A stretch of DNA of 55,225 nucleotides from an uncultured Clostridia bacterium (GTDB taxonomy: Bacteria; Bacillota; Clostridia; Christensenellales; CAG-314). The notes beneath the pieces are model-generated. The model was not told the origin of the DNA, searched no databases, and worked only from the letters and a program-made list of their open reading frames with translations. Within the stretch, counting starts at the first letter, position 1, and the number at the start of each line of letters is the position of its first letter. Positions 19,201-27,592 of this stretch are shown here, piece by piece. The stretch is taken from NCBI GenBank assembly GCA_947601445.1, contig CANQGD010000007.1, positions 1 through 55,225 on the forward strand, given 5' to 3'. Position numbers and translations under genes: made by a program.

Positions 19201-21153
19201 TGCAAAACGGGCGTTTACGTATTGACGGGCAAGCACCGCTATACCGACAAGGTTGGGGCATGCCATCGAAGTACCGCTCAATTTCTCATATCCGCCGCCG
19301 GGTATCGCCGACCAAATATTGCCGCCGTGCGCCGTAATTTCCGGTTTGAGAGACAGATCGGGATTGGGGCCCCAGCTGGAAAAATCGCTCATAAACGGAC
19401 CCGCAGTGTTTTGTGCGTTCAGTACAAGAGTACCGCTTTCTTGTTCAGCAAGATATTCGCCGTCATCCTTACCGATAGAGCAAACCGCTATTTCTTTGCC
19501 CGCTTCCGCGACGGTCATCAGAATATCGCCGTAAACATTGTTGTATATAATGACGCCTGCGGCGCCTGCCAATGCGGCATTGATAACCTTTTCCTCGAAA
19601 CTCAGATCGCCGCGCTTTACCAATGCGATCTTTCCTCTGACGTCTACCGCGCTGTAATTGCTTTGCGCGCCGAGTCCGGGAATAGTCACATATTCGAAAG
19701 TATGATCTCCGCTGTCGGTTACACCCAATTTTTCAAAAAAGTCGTAATATTCCGTACCCATATCGGCAGCTTCCTGAAAGAATATAACTCTTTCTCCGTT
19801 GGCTGTCATATATTTTTCCTTGTTGCCGTTGATTGAAGCGACGGACAACGCCGAAGTATAGGTAGCGGGAGAACCGACCGTTCCGCTATCGGGATTGGAA
19901 ACCTTGTTGGTATTGCCGAATTCACTGCCGTAAGCGCTGCTGTAATCGTTGCTGGCGGCAACGATCAAAGAAATGCCCGCGTCTGCTATTTCGTCGTAAA
20001 TTCTGTTCTTTTCCTCGTCGTCGTACTCACGCGCAAAGCCCGCGCTCGCACCCAAACTCATGTTGATGGCGTCTACTCCCAACTTTACGCAGTCTTCGAG
20101 AGCAGCCAAAATATCTTCGTCCTCGGCACCGCTTCTGTAATCGGAGAACACCTTCATTATCGCAAATTGAGTATCGATTGCCACGCCTTGCAAGTACGTT
20201 TCGCGGCTGCCGTCAAAGTCGTCGTTTTTATCGTAGATGGATTCCTCCGCATAGCCGCCTATGATACCCGCAACGTGAGTGCCGTGTTCGCTGAGGAAGG
20301 GCATAACGTCGGCGTCATTGTCTGCGTAGTCGTAGCCGAATGCGATTTTGTTTTTTGTCAGATCGCCGTAATAAACCTGACGGGATTCCAAATTGCCGCC
20401 CGCCATGCTGTTTGCTATCGTGTCGGGCAAAATCGACTCTATGTCACTGCGGCTGAACCTCGGATTGCTGACCTCGTGCGTAGTGAAAGCAGGGTGAGCA
20501 TAGTCGCATCCAGTATCGAGGATTGCGACGATAGTGCCTTCGCCCGTGTATTGATCGCTGACGTTGTTTTGGAAAATACCCGTATCGTAAACGTTTACAT
20601 CGTTGACGATTGCTTCTTCCGGTTCGTATGTTTTGCCAATAATGACGCTGTATACGCCGTCATGTTTGATGATTTTAGCAAGATTTTCGTAGGTTGTGCT
20701 CACGGCAAAACCGTCCACAACACTGCTGTAATGGTATTTCGCGGAAGAAATCAATCCTTCTTCAACAAGTTGTTTTTCCAATTTTTCCTGACGTGCCAAC
20801 GCGCTTGCCGCTGCTGCCTGCGCAGCTCCGCTTGCAAGATATTCGTTCAAAGGCTGTTTTTGATCGGTTTGATTGTACTGACCGACCAACGAACCGGTTG
20901 ACAAAGTGATAACAACATTGACGGGTCCGGAAAGTTTTTCCGATCTGATATCTTTAACCAAGTCCTTGTTGATATAGTCTATATTCTTCTCTTTGAGTTG
21001 GCGAAGTACTTCTTCCTCATCAAAATGGAAAGAGGCATCGGCAGTAACCACGTCGCTGTCTTTTTCGGACGGAGTACATCCGGGCAGAACGTAGATACAA
21101 GTCAATGCCAGTACTAACACTACTATCAATGATTTGATTATTTTCTTCTTCAT
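13285..21153 (-). CDS. Giant lipid-anchored subtilisin-family (S8) protease with PA domain and BspA-like leucine-rich repeats
   Basis: A 2622-residue secreted lipoprotein. The signal peptide ends in LPGC (Cys26). An I9-like propeptide is at about 75-175. The S8 catalytic residues are Asp213 (AILDTGCD), His290 (EHGTHVAG), oxyanion Asn402 and Ser629 (GTSMACP). A protease-associated domain is inserted at about 455-580 (VRGKIALVKRGDLSFEEKV). Fn3-like and bacterial Ig-like (Big_2) regions follow (to about 1470). About 1490-2260 carries many BspA-type repeats of the form IGDYAFxxCxxL. The helical tail ends in a hydrophobic segment (about 2598-2621). This resembles lactocepin-type cell-envelope proteases but uses an N-terminal lipid anchor. 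It is the first gene of the opp operon. Confidence 0.9.
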   Translation of the reverse strand: MKKKIIKSLIVVLVLALTCIYVLPGCTPSEKDSDVVTADASFHFDEEEVLRQLKEKNIDYINKDLVKDIRSEKLSGPVNVVITLSTGSLVGQYNQTDQKQPLNEYLASGAAQAAAASALARQEKLEKQLVEEGLISSAKYHYSSVVDGFAVSTTYENLAKIIKHDGVYSVIIGKTYEPEEAIVNDVNVYDTGIFQNNVSDQYTGEGTIVAILDTGCDYAHPAFTTHEVSNPRFSRSDIESILPDTIANSMAGGNLESRQVYYGDLTKNKIAFGYDYADNDADVMPFLSEHGTHVAGIIGGYAEESIYDKNDDFDGSRETYLQGVAIDTQFAIMKVFSDYRSGAEDEDILAALEDCVKLGVDAINMSLGASAGFAREYDDEEKNRIYDEIADAGISLIVAASNDYSSAYGSEFGNTNKVSNPDSGTVGSPATYTSALSVASINGNKEKYMTANGERVIFFQEAADMGTEYYDFFEKLGVTDSGDHTFEYVTIPGLGAQSNYSAVDVRGKIALVKRGDLSFEEKVINAALAGAAGVIIYNNVYGDILMTVAEAGKEIAVCSIGKDDGEYLAEQESGTLVLNAQNTAGPFMSDFSSWGPNPDLSLKPEITAHGGNIWSAIPGGGYEKLSGTSMACPNLVGIAVLARQYVNARFADEDLSVTQKRDLVNQLLMSTATIVLNKEGNPYSPRKQGAGIADILKATTTPAYLYTKDKNGEVMNTTKLELWDDPARAGVYQMTFYLRNISDGAVSYKLGNYTFTESLSADKKYVAEMAYMLSHNTQYAVAGDGTLSGDVVTVPAGQTAEITVKITLSAADKAYLNDSFVNGMYVEGFVTLDSQAADGVDLNVPFLAFYGDWGEAPIFDKDYYEVETTAHNNAIDDEDKIKADYTATTPYALYYYDYIIPMGTYLYDLPAGYNPIPATEEHAALSYQTTTLSQLYAIYAGLLRNAKQLHVEIRNTSTGETVWTMDDYNCYKAHFNGSPMPYVCEMELSMFDFDILTVDPTTGSINGAFGNNNEKFEVTMTASLDWESERNARDTYTFSFYVDTEAPTVTGYSFRSKYNTGTRKWQYYLDLEIYDNHYAMSARPIVINQAWNADGTPDINEYGEQMIDVQPLNDNAIPIYQETRSSTTKLEVEITNYIDNIRNSLMPDCILFMLDDYALNNRLIRIPLPETDNKNLDIDEEHKQITLDIGQTLDLTPFVVSTDPSYTLDVSTDQLNTTSNHIEQFFSLLDWNTEDESVAAIHGGIVEGRKQGSTTVSFTSGGETHTIQVTVTDRISDDRSGYDQVGLEEVKFSGYDTLHAFTSDIDYSDIGETGSVNYFSGSASISFYPSEVIRLKPQIKPWNLEGQLISDDNDGSDGEATAIAQTSQGRYKLIWRTTDPRVATVTSKGEVTAQAEGNCRITLSVELDGKENVLQASCAVNVKSEFVINDSRQLIAYKGWGGDVVIPDDEGLMYINSFAFCHFSMDNSVELPEDDKYNLDLKRTPYDNTTVTSVTIPDTVTSIEAYAFYHCIALEKVIIGEDSKLTTIALHAFDGCDKLTEINLDNVHMINDYAFYHCEKLSNVGSNKLARPYGLGASAFEGCKSLTELNLANLRRSSLPHYPIAGADPNYSYTFKDCTGLTTVTLGEFTRLTEGMFEGCTGLKHSRSNPLKIYSDVIPERAFYGCINLRNVEIVKDVTYLGDDAFNGCTRLESVVFDGNCEQFAANAFVGCNGLTTFKIGQFNVEDGVVYNADKTVLLYVVPTMFTQTSFTLPASVTEIVSGAFSGSQITSFDASGSALRIIGSDAFNSCTRLNRVTLPATVESIGNGAFASTALRTINLGDTKIEKIGDETFMNDTSLTSVTLPTSCTKIGDHAFAGCNLLTTVDLLNITEVGRFAFENTALTSANFGEKDVTIGEGAFAGQYGYRLNTETNSFDLVVTKEGTLTSVTFGGKANIGDYAFVGTRLKSVTIETEGSEIGNYAFACCVSLTEAEINGVTKLGSFAFYMCSQIDYNLQRISGLTTVSMNNVTEIGESAFEGDCALQTVRSKSLIKIGVNAFYPRIEDGSMFLMNVSSIDFDNVTEIGEYAFFLNTSLTSIQLPKVEKIGDRAFFYCENLTNVVALNLKELGMGAFGMCSSLASFVAPDIEKIGSAAFSGTLIETINVGDKLTEADGAISGAEHFRAFTHNGSETYNGTGIRIDKGVLYIKKTDGMVLTSYPTQKTDRSYNVLDGTVRIGFMAAMNNRYLTELTLPASLNAIGDYAFAGCVNLERVVFQSYYAPALEGVANVLNEIRTTPPLDPEEEYMQPGQFPYLDDLYKYDFYFNYEDAGEISYYYSNAYYYSHFYGWVGQKKLTMQIPSNSSGYDSPIYKAFFNEERNAQGDIVYGEETMGRYAIEFIRSVRALQKLSQVDRYATNQINDAITAYNMLQANKNELRFVDGSYIDFYNSALQSYNVDIALHAITHLFDMDDTVYSYKALSSALQSYNALNSEGKAALNEQLADAGYASAKNILDEKSAEYRAASGFDGEIDKDYIDHVVDLLSELFGDLKPEEITEEHFDLLVKAYSIIHTLTDEEIETYETKLKPYQAYIDAWNKAANDTGVIDTAEVIAHAPINGLFATVAGLNVLLAAAYVVLKGGIL

Positions 21154-21165
21154 AGCTAACCTCTT

Positions 21166-21203
21166 TGTCGCATTCAGTGTGATCCTAATTATATAATGCG
21201 ACA
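21166..21203 (-). promoter_or_regulatory. Perfect 9-bp inverted repeat in the subtilase-opp leader
   Basis: TGTCGCATT (21166-21174) and AATGCGACA (21195-21203) are exact complements separated by 20 bases. They fall between the -10 box and the ribosome site (AGAGGT, about 21160-21165), the inner arm abutting that site. It could be an operator or a leader hairpin that controls translation or mRNA stability. Confidence 0.6.
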
Positions 21204-21216
21204 GTATAGTAGTTTA

Positions 21217-21244
21217 ATTATACCACCTACACCCCGAATGTCAA
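21217..21244 (-). promoter_or_regulatory. Sigma-70-type promoter of the subtilase-opp operon
   Basis: Minus strand: TTGACA (21239-21244), 16-base spacer, TATAAT (21217-21222), both perfect matches. Predicted start near 21210, giving a leader of about 57 bases before the ATG at 21153. No other strong promoter was seen between here and the terminator at 3234-3261, so about 18 kb may be one transcript. Confidence 0.8.
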
Positions 21245-21511
21245 ACAAATACGCCCCTAATATTGAGTTTTTTTTGAATATTTTATTAGTTAGACACTAT
21301 ATATATAAATAAATATATTATTTTTACAACAAATATGTGTAATTTTACTATTATTTTGTTATTCTCCGTAACATTTTAATTATGTCAAAATTCAAGGGGC
21401 GATTTTATTGAACAAGCTCAATTTCATACGCCTCGTTGCGAGGTTCAACATTTCGACGCCGTCGATTTCATTGCATTTTATCCTTTGGTACAAATGCCGA
21501 ATACAAAACTA
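21245..21511. other. AT-rich intergenic region with no gene seen
   Basis: About 270 bases of very AT-rich sequence between the subtilase promoter and the terminator of the preceding unit. No credible ORF with a ribosome site and no tRNA-like structure was found. A short GCCCCT/AGGGGC pair about 145 bases apart is likely chance. Confidence 0.6.
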
Positions 21512-21540
21512 CTGCCGCAAGCGTAAAACACTTGCGGCAG
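21512..21540 (-). terminator. Hairpin terminator after the giant lipoprotein gene
   Basis: A perfect 10-bp stem (21512-21521 with 21531-21540) and a 9-base loop, 25 bases beyond the stop of the 1996-residue lipoprotein gene. On the minus strand it is followed by TAGTTTTGTATT, a weak T-rich tail. On the plus side a TTTTATTGATTTT stretch follows, so it may act in both directions. Confidence 0.7.
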
Positions 21541-21564
21541 CGGTTTTATTGATTTTGCGTAATA

Positions 21565-24500
21565 TTATGCCTCGACAACCGTTACAAGATAAATACGTTG
21601 TCCGCTATCATCGGTGCCATACTTTACGGTTACGATAAGATTTTTGTTGTTCAACTTAACCGCAAATACTCCGTTACCTTGGTTTTGCACGTTTTGAGGA
21701 TAGGTCCAAACCATATCTTCCTTGTAGTCTTGTCCCGAGTAAGTCCAACGCCTCATTTCTTCAATGCCGACCACGTTTCCTTCGGCGTCGACCAACAGTG
21801 CCAAATCGTAATAATCCTCATGCACACCGGTTTCATCGCTATCCTCGTGAACACTTTCCACGCGTTCAACGGAGGTGTTGCTGAATGTAACAATAAGCTG
21901 TTCTTGCGTGCTTCCCGATGCGGGAATGTATTGAATTCTCCACACCAACTGTCCGTTTGCGTTTCTGACTACCGTGAAGATATTGGTACCGTCCTTGGAC
22001 AACTCGAACCCAAAGTTGAAGTCATAAAGGTTGTAGATATACTCAAATTGGTTCGAGTCGGCGTTCCACTGTGCGAGAGAAACAATTTCGTCCATTTCGC
22101 TGCGTACCGAATAACTAAACACAACTCTGTACTTTCCGTCGGAGGTTTGCAACGTAAGCAGACGGTGAATCGACGTGGTTACATTGATAAGTTCCGTTTT
22201 CGGATCGTATGTTACCGTATAAGTAATTTCCATCTCCGTGTTGCCGTCAGACGCCCTATTACGTCCGATCCAAACGTTCAGATCGGAACGGCGAACGCCT
22301 TCCAATATCGGAGAGTAAGTACCGTCTGTTTCACGAACATACAAAGTCATATACTGATAGCCGTCCGCAATGAGATTTTCCAAATCCGCACGGTAACTTC
22401 CGTCGGAAGTGTATACGATTTTTCCGTTAGCCGTAGCTTCGGCACTCCAATTCGACAAATCAATCGTAACATTGTAAATTTCTTCGCCGATACTATAATT
22501 GACTTGACAAGTATAATCTTCGAAAGACACTATTGCCGTACTTGCCACTTGTCCGTCGTAATACACTCCGGAAAGATTCATATTGACGGTACTGTAAATC
22601 CCGTCTTGGTTTATTTCCATATCATATCGGAATGTGAATTCCACCTCTGCACCGGATTCGTCCGTTACGGTAAAGGTTTGCGGAACATTGTTCTTATAGA
22701 ATAAGTTCGAACCGATTTCTATAACGCTTTCTTTGTAGTTGAAGGTGTATTGTTTCTCTCCCAATGTGAGCTGTACCACGCCGTAATCGACAAATGTGTA
22801 ACCGCCCGCATTACTTTGCAGTACATATCCGTCCTCGCCGTACGTGTAGTAAGAAATACTTCCGATGCCGTCTTCGTACTCTCCGAGGAGCAAATAGTCT
22901 CTCGTTTCGAAGTCGAAGAATCCCATACCTTCAACGGAAATGGTTTTTATTTCGACGCATTTGTGAATTTCCTCGTACCAGGCGGCTGTGGCGTCATATG
23001 ACGCTTGATCCCGCACGTAAATAATGACGGGCAATCCCGGCAAATCGGTATTGGGACCGGGAAGGAACGCGTTACGATCCATTTTTATAGCGCTCACGTT
23101 CGCCTCTGTCAGGTCAAGAATCATTTTTTCGCCGCTGCTGAAAATATTGTGTGAAAATGCCGAATACCCGATGTACTCAACCTTGTTCAATTTTACGGTA
23201 CCCACGTTCATCTGATTGCAACCGTTAAACGCATAATCGCCGATGTAAGTGGCATTGGGGAAATTGACGTCTATGATATTGAATGTGGGAATATCATCGG
23301 TTGACGAATTGTCCAACGTATAGGGGCAATAGAATGCGTAATTACCTACGTAGATAACCTTTTCGGAAGAAATCGTAGTCACGGCAAAATTGTGTATGCC
23401 GAAGAATGCGTAAGCCTCAATGCGTTCCACGTTGTTCAAATCCAAAGTTCTGCCGCCTAAGCGGTACACGTTGGCAAAGGCATTTCCACCTATCGCCGTC
23501 ACTTCGTCGGGGATAACAAGGTCGTTTACCGTACTCGGACCCTGATATGCCACAAGCGTGTGATCGCGAATGATGAACGTTTCGTTGTTGACAGTGAAAT
23601 TGTTCCCTTCCAAATTATAGAAACCGTAGCTGCCGTTGTCGAATTCGAAACGCACCACATCATCCCCCAAACGGCTGTAAAATCCTCCGTTTATGTTGCC
23701 TCTGCCGTCTACATACATACCGTTGATGTAGCCGAACGTTGAGTCGTTGCGAATGGAACCCAACAGAAGCACCGACCAATCTTCGCCGACAAATACCGTT
23801 TCGTCTTCTATGACGTAATAGACAAACCAGACATTGTCCGAGAAGGACATTGTAGCGGTATGGAAACGGAAGTTTCTTCCTCCGTCACGCTCGGACGTGA
23901 ACAACATACAATCGAGACCTCTATTGTATGAATAGGTACCGGAATCCAACTCGTTATCATTTTCATCATAGATAAAGGCTTTACCGTGACCGTCAAGATA
24001 CATTTCCGTCTGAGTTATATTGCCTTTATCGTAAAATGCGTAAGTGGCGTTGTAGTTGTCGCGAAGAGTCAATTTGCCGTCCGAACCTATATCGAACAAG
24101 AATTCGCTTGATCCCACAACCGTCTGACCGTTTGTTATGCTGTAATCGGCACGGAATACCAATTGCGTTCCGTTTTCAAAGTCATCGTCCCAATCGTAGT
24201 CTATTTCCAACGGAGACCTGTCTTTCATAACGCCGATTCCCAACACGCCGAAATAGTAAGTTTGTCCGTCAAAGTAATAGCTGTCGTTGTAACCGTCACC
24301 GAATATTTTGCCGCCTCCGACTACATCGAACTCGCGATCCGCCTGCGGGTCCATACGCACTAGATAGACTTTGTATTCTGTCGAGGACGGTGAGTTTTCA
24401 GCCGAAAAGCTTGCCGTCGACGATATAATGTGGGTAATCGGTTTGGAAGCACTGTTTTCGACAATCCATTTTATCTCATATTCGGTCCATTGCAAGCTGC

Positions 24501-27500
24501 TGTCGTAGAACTTTATATCATTGTTGCCCGTAGCTTTATATGTACCTATGGCATCGTCGAAGAGTATCGTGCCGGAATTGCTTTCCGCACCGTCTCCCAA
24601 CATAATAATGTAGTAATCCCGATAGATCGTACCTTGTATCCAATTGTAATAAACTCCCGCGCCGTCGGCATCCACGAGGAAGTCTGTCGCTTTGTCGTTT
24701 TCGTAAATAACGGTAACAAAGTGAGTCGTTTCGCCGTCAAGCGAAGTGAATTCAAAGAAATACTTTTTGTAGAAATCGATTGCTTCGTATGTTCCTTCGA
24801 TCGCTTCACCGCCCGCCGGCGTATAAGTAGCGTTGCCGTATCCGTCTATATCGAAACGGTCGCCGTTTTTAGAAGTATAGACCGTCTTGTCGTCAAATTT
24901 GGTTGCAAACAACACGTCATCGCGACGTTCCAGCTTAAATTTGAAATGTGCAAAAGCTTCTACGAGATATTCGTAACCTACTGCTTCGATGTAGACGTCT
25001 TTCATGGAATCGTCTATATCGAAACTGTATTCATCCAACGCTTCATCGTAGCTTAATGTACCGTATATCATAAAGTAATAAACGAGGTCCTCTGCAAGCA
25101 AACCGATAGCCGCATGAGTGTCGTCCATAAAATACAGTTTGTCGAAATTCTCGTTTTGTCCGTAAAACGTTTTCCACACAAGGTCCATCACGGCGTCTTT
25201 GGAAATTATTTTCCTATCATAGGTTGTTACCGTTGCGTCACCTTGGCCTGTTCTTGTCGTTTGAACATGCACGGGGATTACAATATCTTCCGTTGTTTCT
25301 TCGGACTGTTCCTCCGTATTTCCCGGGATTTCGTAAAATTCCAGATAGAAACCGGTGTTCGAATTTCCATAGCTGAGCGAACTCATAGACGAAAGTCCCC
25401 ATTCGCCGAAATTATACTTTTTCCCGTTGTATGTGAGTGTACCCCATTTATCCATGGAAAAGTCTTCGGAACCGATCGTGTATCCCTCCGCGCCCAAAAC
25501 AGATGTTTCGATCGTGCCGTCTTCCAAATAACGGAAATCCCAAAAAGACGTTTCGTCGGTATAGAGACCGCTTGTAAAACGGTACGTACCGTCTGAATTT
25601 TGAGTAATAATTCCGTTATCCATCGTTTCATAATAGTCGCCGACGTCCTCATTGCGAGTCAGACCCATAATAAACGCACCGTATAGTGCGGTTTCGTATA
25701 CCCACATCGAATCGTATTGCGGAGCGCCGCCGTACACCTTGCTTGCGGGATTGTTTTGCGCCCACCGAGTCATACGGGGAGCCTGCTCGATCGCCGTGTG
25801 TTGAGGAAGAATATTGTCCCATAACGCTTCATAGGTTGTTTTTCCGTTAACGGTAATTTCCAGCCACAAATCCTGCCAATCGTTCAATACGCCGTATTCC
25901 AACATCTGCAAAACTCTTGTTTGGATTGTATATGTTCCCTCTACATAGTCCTCGGCGCCTTCCGGTTTGATCAGCAAATTACCGAAACCGTCGAGAAGCA
26001 AATTCGGTTCTTCGTTCATTACGTCGTTGAAATAGTGACCTTCCAAACCGTCCGATACCAAATATTTGCCGCGTATTTCCACTCCGTATTTGCTATCCGC
26101 AGCATTGTCCTCGGTGCGGAACAAAAACATGGGTGTAGAAGCGGAGGAAATGGCAACATAGGTTGTTTCTTCAAACTTGTAATAATCTTGTTCGGCGTCG
26201 CCCACAATCACAAGGTCTTCCCATTCGTAATAGAAAGCCTTGACTACCGCAACCAATTCGTTATCGGTAACAGTATACAAAGTCATGCCGCCGATACCGT
26301 TTTCGTCTATCATGCCGTCAAGATAGAGTACGCTGTTGTTTGCGGCGAAATAGTAGAATCCGGCTTCTTTGCTGTTGGTGCGATTAAATACCAACTCTCC
26401 CAGCATGGTGTTGAGAGTAAAATGGAACGTGAGGTCATCGGAAAGGAAAACATACTCTCCCGTGACAAAATTCATATCGAAAGTGCCGTCCACGGTGATG
26501 CCTTGCGAGCTGTACGACAAATTGTTACTTCCGTTGAATACTATCGTTTCGCCGTTGTCTAAGCCGTTTCTTGCCGAGCGCCCGGCAAGTTTTTCAAAAT
26601 AGTAAAAACGATTGCCGTCGATTTTGCCGTCCAAAACGGAACGTTCGCCGTCTTTGAAAACGAATACTCCCGTATTGACGTCGTAACTGCCTGTTTTTTC
26701 CTCTAAGCCTTGCCTACGCAAATAAACTTCGTCTTGTTTTGTAAGAGAAACAAACAAATAGTCGTCGCCGCCGAAAACATCGACGAGCGGTTCCTGCCAA
26801 ACGGCATACATCGTAACATTGTATCCGCTCATTTTGATTGTATCGTATTCGTCGCCCGCAGCATACTCCAATTCACCGTCGGGTTTGGTGGACCATCCCG
26901 CGAAACGAACGTCGCGCTCCAAACCGAATTCGTTTCCGTCGGCGAGAGTAACTTTTTCTCCACGCGCAACGTCTACGCTGGCTATTGATTTTGCGTCGCC
27001 GTCGCGATTGACATTGTAATTGACGCGCACAATATCAGACGAAATATACACAACGAACACCTCGTTTTTGCCGAGCGCGTCACTGTGGACTCTGCTTTGG
27101 TTTGTCAAAAGAAGTCCGCGCGCCTCAAACGGGGAGACATCCAATGTGAAAGCCTCGCCCAAACGCGCCGTGCCGGTTGTCGTTTGCGACGGCGTTTCGG
27201 GAAAACTGTTGTCCTTTGCGGAGTAATATACGTTTACCGTATAAGTTACGTCGTATTTTGCCGCAAGAGTCAACCCTCCTTCGGGCATAACGTCATTTTC
27301 CGTCAAAGGCTGCCCGTCTTTGAACCAGCCTGCAAAGGTAACACCGCTTTCTGTTGCGGGTATCGAGTCTTTGACTGCGTCGTAAATTTTGTCTCCCACA
27401 TTTACTTCGATTTCGGTTTGCGAAAGCGTGCCGCCGTCGCCAACGTCCAAAGTCAATGTGGCTTTTGCGGTATCGTTGCACGCCGCGATAAGACAAAGAC

Positions 27501-27555
27501 TTGCCGCAAGACATACAATCAATATCGATAACAAGATTTTGGGGAATTTTTTCAT
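21565..27555 (-). CDS. Giant surface lipoprotein with InlB-type repeats, DG-x-G beta units and a short leucine-rich section
   Basis: A 1996-residue lipoprotein from the ATG at 27555 (AAAGGAG upstream); an upstream in-frame extension to 27672 was rejected because the signal peptide starts here. The lipobox is IAAC (Cys26). InlB/Flg_new-like repeats lie at about 27-270 (VTFAGWFKDGQPL, VRFAGWSTKPDGELEY, YNVTMYAVW), then the block VDVFGGDDYLFVSL shared with the 45570-50975 protein. A long array of beta units follows with recurring motifs such as LDGFGNLLIKP-EGTY, IDGYGNATYTP-EGTY and LDGHGKAFIYD-SGTY. BspA-like repeats are at about 1340-1510 (VTAIGGNAFANV). Probably an adhesin or polymer binder; function unknown. 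Confidence 0.8.
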   Translation of the reverse strand: MKKFPKILLSILIVCLAASLCLIAACNDTAKATLTLDVGDGGTLSQTEIEVNVGDKIYDAVKDSIPATESGVTFAGWFKDGQPLTENDVMPEGGLTLAAKYDVTYTVNVYYSAKDNSFPETPSQTTTGTARLGEAFTLDVSPFEARGLLLTNQSRVHSDALGKNEVFVVYISSDIVRVNYNVNRDGDAKSIASVDVARGEKVTLADGNEFGLERDVRFAGWSTKPDGELEYAAGDEYDTIKMSGYNVTMYAVWQEPLVDVFGGDDYLFVSLTKQDEVYLRRQGLEEKTGSYDVNTGVFVFKDGERSVLDGKIDGNRFYYFEKLAGRSARNGLDNGETIVFNGSNNLSYSSQGITVDGTFDMNFVTGEYVFLSDDLTFHFTLNTMLGELVFNRTNSKEAGFYYFAANNSVLYLDGMIDENGIGGMTLYTVTDNELVAVVKAFYYEWEDLVIVGDAEQDYYKFEETTYVAISSASTPMFLFRTEDNAADSKYGVEIRGKYLVSDGLEGHYFNDVMNEEPNLLLDGFGNLLIKPEGAEDYVEGTYTIQTRVLQMLEYGVLNDWQDLWLEITVNGKTTYEALWDNILPQHTAIEQAPRMTRWAQNNPASKVYGGAPQYDSMWVYETALYGAFIMGLTRNEDVGDYYETMDNGIITQNSDGTYRFTSGLYTDETSFWDFRYLEDGTIETSVLGAEGYTIGSEDFSMDKWGTLTYNGKKYNFGEWGLSSMSSLSYGNSNTGFYLEFYEIPGNTEEQSEETTEDIVIPVHVQTTRTGQGDATVTTYDRKIISKDAVMDLVWKTFYGQNENFDKLYFMDDTHAAIGLLAEDLVYYFMIYGTLSYDEALDEYSFDIDDSMKDVYIEAVGYEYLVEAFAHFKFKLERRDDVLFATKFDDKTVYTSKNGDRFDIDGYGNATYTPAGGEAIEGTYEAIDFYKKYFFEFTSLDGETTHFVTVIYENDKATDFLVDADGAGVYYNWIQGTIYRDYYIIMLGDGAESNSGTILFDDAIGTYKATGNNDIKFYDSSLQWTEYEIKWIVENSASKPITHIISSTASFSAENSPSSTEYKVYLVRMDPQADREFDVVGGGKIFGDGYNDSYYFDGQTYYFGVLGIGVMKDRSPLEIDYDWDDDFENGTQLVFRADYSITNGQTVVGSSEFLFDIGSDGKLTLRDNYNATYAFYDKGNITQTEMYLDGHGKAFIYDENDNELDSGTYSYNRGLDCMLFTSERDGGRNFRFHTATMSFSDNVWFVYYVIEDETVFVGEDWSVLLLGSIRNDSTFGYINGMYVDGRGNINGGFYSRLGDDVVRFEFDNGSYGFYNLEGNNFTVNNETFIIRDHTLVAYQGPSTVNDLVIPDEVTAIGGNAFANVYRLGGRTLDLNNVERIEAYAFFGIHNFAVTTISSEKVIYVGNYAFYCPYTLDNSSTDDIPTFNIIDVNFPNATYIGDYAFNGCNQMNVGTVKLNKVEYIGYSAFSHNIFSSGEKMILDLTEANVSAIKMDRNAFLPGPNTDLPGLPVIIYVRDQASYDATAAWYEEIHKCVEIKTISVEGMGFFDFETRDYLLLGEYEDGIGSISYYTYGEDGYVLQSNAGGYTFVDYGVVQLTLGEKQYTFNYKESVIEIGSNLFYKNNVPQTFTVTDESGAEVEFTFRYDMEINQDGIYSTVNMNLSGVYYDGQVASTAIVSFEDYTCQVNYSIGEEIYNVTIDLSNWSAEATANGKIVYTSDGSYRADLENLIADGYQYMTLYVRETDGTYSPILEGVRRSDLNVWIGRNRASDGNTEMEITYTVTYDPKTELINVTTSIHRLLTLQTSDGKYRVVFSYSVRSEMDEIVSLAQWNADSNQFEYIYNLYDFNFGFELSKDGTNIFTVVRNANGQLVWRIQYIPASGSTQEQLIVTFSNTSVERVESVHEDSDETGVHEDYYDLALLVDAEGNVVGIEEMRRWTYSGQDYKEDMVWTYPQNVQNQGNGVFAVKLNNKNLIVTVKYGTDDSGQRIYLVTVVEA

Positions 27556-27592
27556 TTTTTTCTCCTTTAAATTGACGGTAATAAAAGCAAAA

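Noticed and set aside
21250-21401. GCCCCT/AGGGGC inverted pair in the AT-rich gap
   Set aside because: Six to seven bases at about 145-base spacing is within chance expectation, with no nearby function.
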